DNA from: JACPVF01 sp964502095
Lineage (GTDB): Bacteria; Chloroflexota; Anaerolineae; Anaerolineales; Villigracilaceae
Length of the DNA: 64,000 nt
Reading direction: 5' to 3'
Assembly: GCA_964502095.1 (NCBI GenBank)
Contig: CAZCUF010000010.1
Span: 62,001 to 126,000 of the forward strand
Of this stretch, positions 8,797 through 16,434 are shown in pieces; the stretch's first letter is position 1, and each line of letters opens with the position of its first letter. Both the position numbers and the translations under genes were made by a program. The notes beneath the pieces are model-generated. The model ran no database searches. It was not told the origin of the DNA and worked only from the letters and a program-made list of their open reading frames with translations.

Positions 8797-8870
8797 GGGC
8801 GGGTAGCTCAGCTGGTTAGAGCACTGCGTTGACATCGCAGAGGTCGCAGGTTCGAGCCCTGTCTCGCCCA
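8797..8870 (+). tRNA. tRNA-Val (GAC)
   Basis: A complete cloverleaf. The acceptor arm GGGCGGG pairs with CTCGCCC, with discriminator A at 8870. The D arm contains AGCTCAGCTGGTTAGAG. The anticodon stem CTGCG/CGCAG encloses the loop TTGACAT (anticodon GAC), and the T arm contains GGTTCGAGCC. CCA is not fully encoded. It has its own strong promoter and a terminator. Confidence 0.97.
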
Positions 8871-8871
8871 C

Positions 8872-8902
8872 AAAAAAAACTCCACTATCTGGAGTTTTTT
8901 TG
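8872..8902 (+). terminator. Rho-independent terminator after tRNA-Val
   Basis: An A-tract/ACTCCA arm pairs with TGGAGT/T-tract around a CTATC loop, ending in at least seven T residues. It starts two bases after the tRNA. Confidence 0.9.
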
Positions 8903-9019
8903 TTTCATTTATCACTAGAGAAGGATTACAAAAAGTAGTATTTAATAAATTCAACCGGTGTTATCCTATCTGAAGGCAAGCTCAAGAACTTGTCACTTTC
9001 ACCAAACAGGAGACAAAGC

Positions 9020-9598
9020 ATGTTCATCGATTTTCTCACGCTTGTTATGATCAACCTGGTTGCAGGCACAGTACTGCTGGCTTACTATCTATGGAAAGGC
9101 ATGGACGAGGAAAATCAGAAGCCTTACGCGGCCGCCTTTTTCGTCACAGGCCTGGTCAGCCTGGTCACCGGTTTCCAACTTTCGTTCACCTGGCCCCTGC
9201 CCGGCAGTTTCAACGTGGGCTATGGCGATGCAACCACCCTCTTCGGCGTTGTGTTCCTCGGAACAGCCATCGCGCTCTGGCAAGGCTGGAGCCTGATTCC
9301 TATTTCGATTTATTCTTTCTTCGCCGGCATCGATGCGATTATCGTCGGCGTGCGCATTTATTCTCTGGGCCTCGGCCAGGAACCTCTTATTGCCGCGGTG
9401 GGCTTCATTTTGGCTGGCCTCGGCGGCATAGGCTCCTTCCCCTTCCTACAATGGTTCAAGGATAACAAGCTGGTGCGCTGGCTGGCTATCGCAGTCCTTG
9501 CACTCACTGCGGCCATTTGGGCCGTCACGTTCTACGCCGCCTTATGGGCGCATATGGCCACCTTCGCAAAATGGCTTCCCGCCACGATGGGCAAATAG
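9020..9598 (+). CDS. DUF981-like integral membrane protein
   Basis: A 192-residue, very hydrophobic protein with about six transmembrane helices. It resembles the DUF981 family of unknown function (early MINLVAGTVLLAYYLWKG, later FNVGYGDATTLFGVVFLG and FAGIDAIIVGVRIYSLGLG). The ATG at 9020 is chosen over the in-frame start at 8990 because GGAGA lies at the right spacing before it. It stands alone between tRNA-Val and the thrS leader. No catalytic motif is visible. Confidence 0.72.
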   Translation: MFIDFLTLVMINLVAGTVLLAYYLWKGMDEENQKPYAAAFFVTGLVSLVTGFQLSFTWPLPGSFNVGYGDATTLFGVVFLGTAIALWQGWSLIPISIYSFFAGIDAIIVGVRIYSLGLGQEPLIAAVGFILAGLGGIGSFPFLQWFKDNKLVRWLAIAVLALTAAIWAVTFYAALWAHMATFAKWLPATMGK

Positions 9599-9632
9599 CC
9601 GAATCGTTCGGACTCATACGCCAGAGACGACC

Positions 9633-9661
9633 TTGCAGTCCGGCCAGGATGCTCGTATAAT
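9633..9661 (+). promoter_or_regulatory. Promoter of the thrS T-box leader
   Basis: TTGCAG (9633-9638), a 17-base spacer and a perfect TATAAT (9656-9661), placing the transcript start near 9668. Confidence 0.8.
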
Positions 9662-9667
9662 ATCGCC

Positions 9668-9960
9668 AATCGAATAGAACGCAATGACCGGGACGAGTAA
9701 GCGGCTCCCGTTTCTGACAGGGAGAACAGGCCGACGATTGAGAGTCTGTTCCAGAAGCAACCGCTGAAAACCACCCGTGAGCGAGACACAGAACAGTGAT
9801 CAGTGAAAAATGATCAGTTAGTAAGTGAAACGGGTTGCTCCGTTAGAGGCTGAAGAGATGCTCCCCAGGTTTCGATACCTTTGTACTCGACCAGCGGAGC
9901 AAATCGGGTGGAACCGCGTGAAATCAATTCTCGCCCCGTGTTTGGGCGAGAATTTTTTGT
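9668..9960 (+). promoter_or_regulatory. T-box riboswitch controlling thrS
   Basis: The long untranslated leader contains the T-box core GGGTGGAACCGCG (9906-9918), directly followed by a strong terminator and then by a threonyl-tRNA synthetase gene. The 5' part contains GACGAGTAAG and AGAG-type elements expected in Stem I. An ACC followed by A (9770-9773) is a candidate specifier for uncharged tRNA-Thr(GGU), but I could not prove the Stem I pairing by eye. Uncharged tRNA would stabilise the antiterminator and switch thrS on. This accounts for nearly all of the gene-free stretch 9599-10015. Confidence 0.93.
9927..9958 (+). terminator. T-box-regulated terminator
   Basis: A 10-bp stem (9927-9936 with 9944-9953) around a 7-base loop, followed by a T run ending at 9958. 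It is the alternative to the T-box antiterminator. Confidence 0.9.
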
Positions 9961-10015
9961 TTAACCCCCTGTCCCCCTCTTCTAAAAGAAGGGAACTAAA
10001 AGAAAGGAAGCGAAA

Positions 10016-11827
10016 ATGCCGCAACAAGTTCAGGAAAAATACGAGGAGTCGCAACTTTACAAAATTCGGCACTCCAGCGCGCACATCATGGCGCAAGCCG
10101 TACTGGAAATGTTTCCCGATGGAAAAATCACAATCGGCCCGCCCATCGAAAACGGATTCTATTATGACTTCGATCTGCCGCGCAACCTCACGCCCGAAGA
10201 CCTGGAAAAAATCGAGGTGCGCATGCGTGAGATCATCAAAGGCAGGCATCCTTTTATCAAGGAAGTGGTCTCGGCCGATGAAGCGCGCAGGATCTTTGTC
10301 GAACAGCCGTACAAACTCGAACTGATCGACGGACTCGAAAAAGGCGGCCTCGATGAATACGGCAACCCGCTCGACGTCAAACCGGAAATTTCCATCTACA
10401 AAGACGATACTTTCGTTGACCTGTGCCGCGGACCGCATGTAAACAATACGTCACAGATCAACCCGAACGCCGTCAAACTGATGAACGTGGCCGGCGCGTA
10501 TTGGCGCGGCGATGAAAAGAACAAGATGCTCCAACGCATCTACGGCACGGCCTGGGAGAATCCACAGCAACTTAAAGATTACCTGTGGCAGATCGAGGAA
10601 GCCAAGAAGCGCGATCATCGCAAACTCGGCAAAGAATTGGAGATCTTCACGTTCGATGAAGAAGTCGGCCCGGGCCTGCCGCTCTGGTTGCCCAACGGCG
10701 GAATCATGATCGAGGAATTGGAGAAGCTCGCCAAAGAAATGGAAGACAAGGCCGGCTATCTGCGTGTGCGCACGCCGAACGTTTCCAAAGAAGACCTGTT
10801 CATTCACTCCGGCCACCTGCCATATTATGCCGAGAGCATGTATCCGCCCATGGAGTTGGAAGGTGTGAAATATTACGTCAAGCCGATGAACTGCCCGATG
10901 CATCATAAGATCTTCGGCTCGAAACCGCGCTCCTACCGCGACCTGCCAATCCGCCTGGCGGAATATGGCACGTGCTATCGCTACGAAAAATCAGGCGAGT
11001 TATTCGGCCTGATGCGCGTGCGTTCCCTGCAAATGAACGACGCGCACATGTACGTAACAGAGGATCAGTTCGAGCAGGAATTCCTGGGCGTGATCGATCT
11101 GTATCTCAAATACTTCAAGTTGTTCGGCATCGAGAAGTACGTAATGCGCCTGTCCCTGCACAGCAAGGCGGGACTCGGTAAAAAGTACGTGGATAACGAA
11201 CGCTTATGGCTCAAGACGGAAGACATGGTCCGCCGCGCAATGCAGAATGGAAACGTACCTTATGTGGAAGCGGAAGACGAAGCCGCGTTCTACGGTCCTA
11301 AAATTGACGTGCAGATCTGGTCGGTCATCGGCAAGGAATTCTCGCTGGCAACGAATCAAGTGGACTTCGCCCAGCCTGTCCGCTTCGACCTGAAATATAT
11401 CAACAAGGAAGGCGTGGAGGAGGTTCCGCTCTGTATTCACCGCGCGCCTCTATCCACGCACGAGCGCATGATCGGATTTTTGATCGAGCATTACGCGGGC
11501 AACTTCCCGGTATGGCTCTCGCCCGAACAGGTACGCGTTATTTCCATCACAGATGAGCAGAACGAGTACGCGGAGAACATCGCCAAACAACTCCGCGAGA
11601 ACGGTGTCCGCGCTCATGCGGATGTATCCGCGCAACGCATGAATGCCAAGATCCGCTCGGCACAGCTGATGAAAGTTCCGTACATGCTGGTAGTCGGCAA
11701 GAATGAGATGGAAGCCGGGCAGGTATCATTGCGCGCCCGCGATGGAAGCCAGCAGAACAATATCCCGCTAGGCGAGTTTGAGGCGCGGGCGAAGGAAAGG
11801 ATCGAAGGAAGGGCAAGTGAGTTGTAA
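10016..11827 (+). CDS. thrS: Threonyl-tRNA synthetase without N-terminal TGS domain
   Basis: A 603-residue class II synthetase that charges tRNA-Thr. The editing domain starts almost at the N-terminus, with HSSAH at 19-23 and later DLCRGPHV. The catalytic core contains KPMNCPMHH, RYEKSGELFGLMRVRSLQMND and LSTHERMIGFLIEHY, and the C-terminal anticodon-binding domain contains QVRVISITDEQNEYA. Compared with the usual protein of about 640 residues, the N-terminal TGS (N1) domain is missing. The DNA upstream is the T-box leader, so this is not a mis-called start. GGAAG precedes the ATG. Confidence 0.97.
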   Translation: MPQQVQEKYEESQLYKIRHSSAHIMAQAVLEMFPDGKITIGPPIENGFYYDFDLPRNLTPEDLEKIEVRMREIIKGRHPFIKEVVSADEARRIFVEQPYKLELIDGLEKGGLDEYGNPLDVKPEISIYKDDTFVDLCRGPHVNNTSQINPNAVKLMNVAGAYWRGDEKNKMLQRIYGTAWENPQQLKDYLWQIEEAKKRDHRKLGKELEIFTFDEEVGPGLPLWLPNGGIMIEELEKLAKEMEDKAGYLRVRTPNVSKEDLFIHSGHLPYYAESMYPPMELEGVKYYVKPMNCPMHHKIFGSKPRSYRDLPIRLAEYGTCYRYEKSGELFGLMRVRSLQMNDAHMYVTEDQFEQEFLGVIDLYLKYFKLFGIEKYVMRLSLHSKAGLGKKYVDNERLWLKTEDMVRRAMQNGNVPYVEAEDEAAFYGPKIDVQIWSVIGKEFSLATNQVDFAQPVRFDLKYINKEGVEEVPLCIHRAPLSTHERMIGFLIEHYAGNFPVWLSPEQVRVISITDEQNEYAENIAKQLRENGVRAHADVSAQRMNAKIRSAQLMKVPYMLVVGKNEMEAGQVSLRARDGSQQNNIPLGEFEARAKERIEGRASEL

Positions 11828-11846
11828 AAGCAAAAGAAAGAGGAAA

Positions 11847-11869
11847 GCTTGCCCTGAGTTTGTCGAAGG
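11847..11869. repeat. Short repeat-like fragment
   Basis: The segment beginning GCTTGCCCTGAGTTTGTCG lies between thrS and the convergent anti-sigma gene. It resembles short dispersed fragments I associate with Chloroflexota and other genomes. Only one copy is seen here, so the call is weak. Confidence 0.25.
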
Positions 11870-11930
11870 AAAGAAAGAGAACAGGCAGAGAGTCTCGCAA
11901 GGCTCTCCGCCAATTTTCTAAAGAGACGAC

Positions 11931-14246
11931 TTATCGACTCCACCCCTCAACCATGCCATCCACTTGATTCAACGAATACATTTCGCAGGTAAACGGATTG
12001 ACCAACACAGGCACGTTCTTGTCATTCGCATCCCGCGTATTGATGATCAGCCACTGACCATCCGGGCCCCAGACCGAAGCGAAAGCAGTTGGGACTTGCG
12101 GCTCCGCCACCAATTTGCGGTCTGAACCATCCAGCCGAGAGATGTAGATTCCCCAGTTCGTCTCGCCGAATTGGCGGTCAGCGAAAACAATCCACTGTCC
12201 GTCAGGCGAGATCGCGCCATAACCAGCTTTATTGTGGATGGTGAATAGGTCTTTTGTTTCATTGCTCTGCAAGTTGTAGGTTTTGAGATTGAACCCATCT
12301 CCGCTCAGCGTACTGTACACAATCGTTTGATTATCGGGTAGCCAGCCCACAGGCGCGAGGACCTGCCCAGAGGGGATATTCATCTTTTGTAATCCCGAAC
12401 CGTCTGCGTTAACTACATATATATTGAACGTATTCGTAAACATCCAGCGCGTATCATCTGACGACCAGATGATACGGTAACCATCCACGCCCAACGCGGA
12501 ATTTTGTCCGCTTGACAGATTGACCACATGCAAGCCATCCTGAGCGCTGTATACAAGTTGTGTCCCGTCATTAGAAAGCGAGGGCCACGCGCCGATAGCA
12601 ATCTTCTGTAAATCCGTTCCGTTGGGATTGCCGACGTAAATTGCAGGCAACATCCCGTCTTCATTGATTGTTACGACAACTTTACCGTCCACACCTGAGA
12701 GAAGCGCGTCATCTTGACTGGTAAGTTGATTCCATTTTTCGAGAGTTAAACACGCCTCAGCCTGCGGCGTTGGCATAGGCTCGGAACTCAACGGGGGATT
12801 CCACTGTGCTTGCCAGGGTCCGCTAACCTCATAGGGAATCGAGAACTCAAATGAGAAGTGGCGTACCCCAGTAGGCATATCTTTATATGTCGTTTGGACA
12901 TTGAACACGTTTAGATCCGCGGCGCCACCGCCCCCACCGCCCCCGCTAGAACAGACCATAGGTTCGGATGGAACAGAATCCTTCACATCTGCAGAAATAT
13001 TGGGGGCATCCGTGGAAAACTTGAAGTCCACCATCATTCCCTGACACGAATCGGGAGCGGGAATCAGACCAACAGACAGCAGACGAATCGTATGTCCTTC
13101 CACCATGAAATCACGGTTGACTTCCGCTGATTGTCCAATCTGTGGGTTGGAGCCAAAATCAATTTCAAAATCAACAGGCTGCGCGACAATATTCGTCTTT
13201 ATGGAAGGGACGCTCAACGTCAACGGCCCGGAGAAATTCTTGCGATTTGTGCGGTACGACCACGGTACATTATGTTCGTTGTATGCAGCATCGAGTCGAA
13301 CTTCTTCGATGGGTATTCGCTGTCCGTCGGCATCTGTCAATATGGGGATGAGCGGCTCCGTGACCATGCCTTTGCCGCTAGGAAAAGCGGAATCGTCCCA
13401 CGATAAATTTCCTGTAAAAACGAAGCCGTCTTCAAGTTCAACGACATTATCCAGTTGGAACGTGAATCCATGAAGCGTTGTAACATTAGACAGAACGGGC
13501 GGAGTTGCCCCTCCAGTTTCCGTGACGGACGCGTTGACCGTCGGCAAAACTGTGACGGGAGCGAACGTCATCTCTGGCGGCGCGGGTTTTAGACGAAAAG
13601 TGATCTCCCAGTTTTCGGGCGCGGCGCCGACAGGCATATTTTGCAAAACTGGAATTACCAGCGTTAACTCGTTTGCATCAAGCGGCACCGATGGATAGAC
13701 CAGCCTCCAAACGTAATTGGGCCATCCGCCTTCTGTTGTCACTTGATTGATTAGCGGTTCAGGCGTGCCAACATAGCCCGCACTGGAAATTTCTTTCAAA
13801 GCAGTACCATCCGGCAAACGCAGCAAAGCTTTCGAGCCAAAAGGTCCGCCTCCCTCGCCTTTTGAGTTTGCCGCCTCAACCGTCAGTCCCTCGGTCTTGT
13901 ACACGATGATCGTTCGTTCAGAATCCACAACCACTTGCTCAACGCTAACGGTGATACCATCATGGGTCACTGCCACAGGCTCAGCCAAAACCCGCAGAGT
14001 TGAAGTTTCCACAAATCCAATACCGGGAATGAATCCTGTTAGTTTCCCAATAGCATAAACCACGCCGGTCAGCAGAGTTAGCGCAAGCAGGATTACAAGC
14101 GTCATTAGAATAGGTCGCGCGCGAAGCGTCGTCATCAACGTTTTCCTTTCAAGTCGAGCCGCGATATACGGCATCAAATTAACATCTTCCGGCACGCCGC
14201 GGCGGGCGATATTTTCCAACGCGTCTTTCATGCGCTTATCGTTCAT
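11931..14246 (-). CDS. Membrane anti-sigma-like protein with extracellular TolB-type beta-propeller
   Basis: A 771-residue protein. A cytoplasmic N-terminus of about 45 residues is followed by one transmembrane helix (ILMTLVILLALTLLTGVVYAI). A large extracellular region has a DUF4179-like part (about 80-400), a Gly-rich spacer (GGGGGGGAADLN) and a C-terminal propeller with TolB/PD40 repeats such as SPDGQWIVFADRQFG. Its ATG overlaps the stop of the upstream ECF sigma gene by 4 bases, which strongly suggests it senses and regulates that sigma factor. The N-terminus lacks a zinc-binding ZAS motif. No signal or ligand can be inferred. Confidence 0.8.
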   Translation of the reverse strand: MNDKRMKDALENIARRGVPEDVNLMPYIAARLERKTLMTTLRARPILMTLVILLALTLLTGVVYAIGKLTGFIPGIGFVETSTLRVLAEPVAVTHDGITVSVEQVVVDSERTIIVYKTEGLTVEAANSKGEGGGPFGSKALLRLPDGTALKEISSAGYVGTPEPLINQVTTEGGWPNYVWRLVYPSVPLDANELTLVIPVLQNMPVGAAPENWEITFRLKPAPPEMTFAPVTVLPTVNASVTETGGATPPVLSNVTTLHGFTFQLDNVVELEDGFVFTGNLSWDDSAFPSGKGMVTEPLIPILTDADGQRIPIEEVRLDAAYNEHNVPWSYRTNRKNFSGPLTLSVPSIKTNIVAQPVDFEIDFGSNPQIGQSAEVNRDFMVEGHTIRLLSVGLIPAPDSCQGMMVDFKFSTDAPNISADVKDSVPSEPMVCSSGGGGGGGAADLNVFNVQTTYKDMPTGVRHFSFEFSIPYEVSGPWQAQWNPPLSSEPMPTPQAEACLTLEKWNQLTSQDDALLSGVDGKVVVTINEDGMLPAIYVGNPNGTDLQKIAIGAWPSLSNDGTQLVYSAQDGLHVVNLSSGQNSALGVDGYRIIWSSDDTRWMFTNTFNIYVVNADGSGLQKMNIPSGQVLAPVGWLPDNQTIVYSTLSGDGFNLKTYNLQSNETKDLFTIHNKAGYGAISPDGQWIVFADRQFGETNWGIYISRLDGSDRKLVAEPQVPTAFASVWGPDGQWLIINTRDANDKNVPVLVNPFTCEMYSLNQVDGMVEGWSR

Positions 14247-14797
14247 TTCTCGCCCCTTTCCGCAAGCAAACCGCGCAGGCGCTCACGCGCCGCGTTCAAC
14301 AACCATTTGATCGTCCCTACCGCCGCGCCCGATTCCTCCGCCATCTCTTTTTCGCTCATCTCCAAAAAATATCTTTGGACGACGACCGCCCGTTGACGCG
14401 GCGACAACTTCTGCATCGCCTCCCAAATCTGATTTTGGACTTCGGCGGATTCAACCTGCTCCTCGACCGACTCAACCCTTGAAACGATCTCGGCAAATAA
14501 TGACTCATCCGCTTCATCCCCCATTTGAACCTGCTTCGCCGCCTTCTGCATCGTCTTCACCGCCGCGTTGACCACGCTCCGCATGAACCACGGCTCGAAG
14601 GGACGCGTTGAATCGAAGCGGCGAATGGCGTGAAAGACATGGAGGAAACAATCCTGCACCACATCCTCTGCCAGTGCGGAATCGCGCGTGATCAGGTAGG
14701 CTGTGCGCACAGCCTTCACCTGATATTGGCTGACCAGAAATTCCAGTCCGCGAATATCGCCTCGTTTGAGCAGTTGAATCGCCTGTTGTTCCGTCAC
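14243..14797 (-). CDS. ECF-type RNA polymerase sigma factor
   Basis: A 184-residue sigma-70-family protein of the extracytoplasmic-function class. Region 2 is seen in DVVQDCFLHVFHAIRRFD and region 4 in LSPRQRAVVVQRYFLEMSE plus GTIKWLLNAARERLRGLL. The two are joined by a Glu-rich linker, and region 3 is absent, as usual for ECF. It starts at GTG with GAGGG upstream. The 4-base overlap with the downstream membrane protein marks a sigma/anti-sigma pair. Its target promoters are unknown. Confidence 0.93.
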   Translation of the reverse strand: MTEQQAIQLLKRGDIRGLEFLVSQYQVKAVRTAYLITRDSALAEDVVQDCFLHVFHAIRRFDSTRPFEPWFMRSVVNAAVKTMQKAAKQVQMGDEADESLFAEIVSRVESVEEQVESAEVQNQIWEAMQKLSPRQRAVVVQRYFLEMSEKEMAEESGAAVGTIKWLLNAARERLRGLLAERGEK

Positions 14798-14863
14798 ATA
14801 GCCCTCGAAGAGGGTCGCTCTTCACTCTATATATCCGATCATACTTGAAAAGGTTGGGTGGTA

Positions 14864-14905
14864 GACCGTAAGCGACGGAGGATCATGATCGCTCACGGTC
14901 TTTTT
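14864..14905 (+). terminator. Strong hairpin with T-run upstream of infC
   Basis: Arms 14864-14875 and 14889-14900 are complementary except for one position, and T residues follow at 14901-14905. No plus-strand gene precedes it in the last 3 kb, and the infC promoter begins at 14907. It may end read-through or a small unannotated RNA. Confidence 0.6.
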
Positions 14906-14906
14906 A

Positions 14907-14936
14907 TTGACGATTTACGCGCCTATATGGTATTAT
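14907..14936 (+). promoter_or_regulatory. Promoter of infC-rpmI-rplT
   Basis: TTGACG (14907-14912), an 18-base spacer and TATTAT (14931-14936). The start would be near 14943, giving a leader of about 53 bases that contains a small CAGCC/GGCTG hairpin. Confidence 0.65.
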
Positions 14937-14995
14937 CAGCCCGCTAAAAATCAGCCGCTGGCTGGTTGCCCCTTTTTGAAACGAGGAGATGATTT

Positions 14996-15568
14996 ATCAG
15001 CGCTACTGAATTTCGAGTCAACGAAGGCATTCGAGTTCCGGAAGTCCGGTTGATCGGACCTGACGGTGGAAACATCGGTGTGGTTTCGATCAGACAGGCC
15101 CTGCAAATTGCCCGAGACGCCGAACTGGACCTGGTGGAGGTCTCGCCGAATGCCGCGCCGCCCGTCTGCCGCGTAATGGATTTTGGTAAGTTCATTTACG
15201 AACGGGCCAAAAAAGAACGCGAAGCGAAGAAATCACAAACCAAGATCGAAGTCAAGGAAATCCGCCTGCGGCCAAAAACGAACGAGGCGCACCGCGGTTT
15301 CAAGGTGGATGATGCCCGCCGCTGGCTCCTGCAGGGACACAAAGTTCGTGTGACGGTGAGATTCCGCGGCCGCGAAATGGATTATCCCGAAATTGCGCTG
15401 GAAGATTTGAAAGAGATCGCCACGTCCCTTGCCGATGTGAGCGCGATCGAACAAGCACCGATGATGGAAGGCCGCACGATGCTGGTGGTGCTGGCGCCCT
15501 CCAAAGGCGGCGCGAAAAAGAAAGAAAAGGGCGAGCAGGCCGAGGTCCAGGAAGAAGCGCAAGCGTAA
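14996..15568 (+). CDS. infC: Translation initiation factor IF-3, probable AUC start
   Basis: A 190-residue IF-3. The N-domain (TEFRVNEGIRVPEVRLIG, then APPVCRVMDFGKFIYE) and the C-domain (KEIRLRPKTNEAHRGFK, VTVRFRGREM) are both complete, followed by a short Lys/Glu-rich tail. In frame, the conserved N-terminus extends upstream of the TTG at 15050 to a stop at 14990-14992. No ATG, GTG or TTG lies in that extension. ATC at 14996 has GAGGAG (14983-14988) 7 bases upstream and is the best start. Rare infC start codons (AUU, AUC) are known to allow IF-3 to repress its own translation. rpmI and rplT follow. Confidence 0.92.
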   Translation: MSATEFRVNEGIRVPEVRLIGPDGGNIGVVSIRQALQIARDAELDLVEVSPNAAPPVCRVMDFGKFIYERAKKEREAKKSQTKIEVKEIRLRPKTNEAHRGFKVDDARRWLLQGHKVRVTVRFRGREMDYPEIALEDLKEIATSLADVSAIEQAPMMEGRTMLVVLAPSKGGAKKKEKGEQAEVQEEAQA

Positions 15569-15616
15569 CGCCGGTTTAAATCGGCGGTACGAGCAAGTCC
15601 CAAAGATGTTGAAAGT

Positions 15617-15644
15617 CCGCGGGCGAAATTTTGTCCGCGGTTTT
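15617..15644 (+). terminator. Hairpin between infC and rpmI, possible attenuator
   Basis: CCGCGG at 15617-15622 pairs with CCGCGG at 15635-15640 and is followed by four T residues. A partial terminator or processing site within the operon is likely. Confidence 0.45.
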
Positions 15645-15669
15645 ATTTTGTCGAAAGGAGATATAGCGA

Positions 15670-15900
15670 ATGCCTCGCAAAGCAAAAGCTGGCAAAACCA
15701 AGCTGAAGACCCATAAAGCGACATCCAAGCGATTTCGCCTGACCGGCTCCGGCAAACTTGTGCGCACCAAAGGCGGCAAAAGCCATCTGCGCCGCCGCAC
15801 ATCCAAGCGCACTAAGGCGCAACTCAATGAGATGATCCCGGTCAATGGCCGCAGTATCGTCAAACGCGTAAAGCGCCTGGCGCCCAACATGGAAAAATAA
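15670..15900 (+). CDS. rpmI: 50S ribosomal protein L35
   Basis: A 76-residue, very basic protein starting MPRKAKAGKTKLKTHKATSK and containing the L35 core KRFRLTGSGKLVRTKGGKSH. It is somewhat longer than the usual 64-66 residues, mostly at the C-terminus. AAGGAG lies upstream of the ATG. It sits in the standard infC-rpmI-rplT order. Confidence 0.96.
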   Translation: MPRKAKAGKTKLKTHKATSKRFRLTGSGKLVRTKGGKSHLRRRTSKRTKAQLNEMIPVNGRSIVKRVKRLAPNMEK

Positions 15901-15941
15901 GGCGGTAAAAATCCGCCCTTCGTTGTTTTCGTTTTTTTATT
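15901..15941 (+). promoter_or_regulatory. Hairpin and T-rich tract between rpmI and rplT
   Basis: GGCGG (15901-15905) and CCGCC (15913-15917) form a short stem around TAAAAAT, followed by a T-rich stretch. It could be a site for L20 autoregulation or a weak attenuator. No further evidence is visible. Confidence 0.35.
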
Positions 15942-16015
15942 TGCGGCTTTCGGGTGTATGCAACTGACGCGCTTTCGCAGCCGTCGACGCCCCGGAGTTT
16001 GCAGGAGGTAGATAC

Positions 16016-16360
16016 ATGGCACGTGTTAGAGGAGGCCCGCAAGGCCACCTTCGTCATAAGAAAGTTTTGAAGATCACCAAAGGCCAGCGCGGCGCGAAGC
16101 ATTTTCTGTTCAAGCGCGCCAACGAGGCCATGCTCAAGAGTCTATGGTACGCCACGCGCGACCGCCGTATTCGCAAGCGCGATCTTCGCAAATTGTGGAT
16201 TGCCCGCATCAATGCCGCGGCCCGTTTGAACGGCACCACATACAGCCGTCTCGTGGCCGCGCTCAAAAAGGCGAATATCGCCCTCAACCGCAAGATGCTG
16301 GCCGATATTGCCGTGCGCGATCCGAACGGATTTTCCAAGATCGTCGCGCAAGCGAAATAA
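16016..16360 (+). CDS. rplT: 50S ribosomal protein L20
   Basis: A 114-residue L20 with the full family pattern: MARVRGGPQGHLRHKKVLK, SLWYATRDRRIRKRDLRKLW, INAAARLNGTTYSRLVAALK and LNRKMLADIAV. It binds 23S rRNA early in 50S assembly and represses its own operon in other bacteria. GGAGG lies 7 bases before the ATG. It is the last gene of the infC operon. Confidence 0.98.
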   Translation: MARVRGGPQGHLRHKKVLKITKGQRGAKHFLFKRANEAMLKSLWYATRDRRIRKRDLRKLWIARINAAARLNGTTYSRLVAALKKANIALNRKMLADIAVRDPNGFSKIVAQAK

Positions 16361-16378
16361 ATAAAAACGCATGTCCGC

Positions 16379-16415
16379 GCAGGGACGAGTCAACAGCTCG
16401 TCCCTGCTTTTGTTT
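16379..16415 (+). terminator. Terminator of the infC-rpmI-rplT operon
   Basis: A perfect 11-bp stem (16379-16389 with 16397-16407) around TCAACAG, followed by TTTTGTTT. Confidence 0.9.
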
Positions 16416-16422
16416 AATCGGA

Positions 16423-16428
16423 TACAAT
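16423..16428 (+). promoter_or_regulatory. -10 box, macro-domain gene (possible leaderless start)
   Basis: TACAAT ends only 6 bases before the ATG at 16435, and no Shine-Dalgarno fits between them. No clear -35 is seen; the region upstream is the operon terminator. Confidence 0.4.
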
Positions 16429-16434
16429 TAATTT

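Noticed and set aside
15050..15568. infC starting at TTG 15050
   Set aside because: This would remove the conserved IF-3 N-terminus (EFRVNEGIRVPEVRL), which is present in frame just upstream with a well-placed Shine-Dalgarno.
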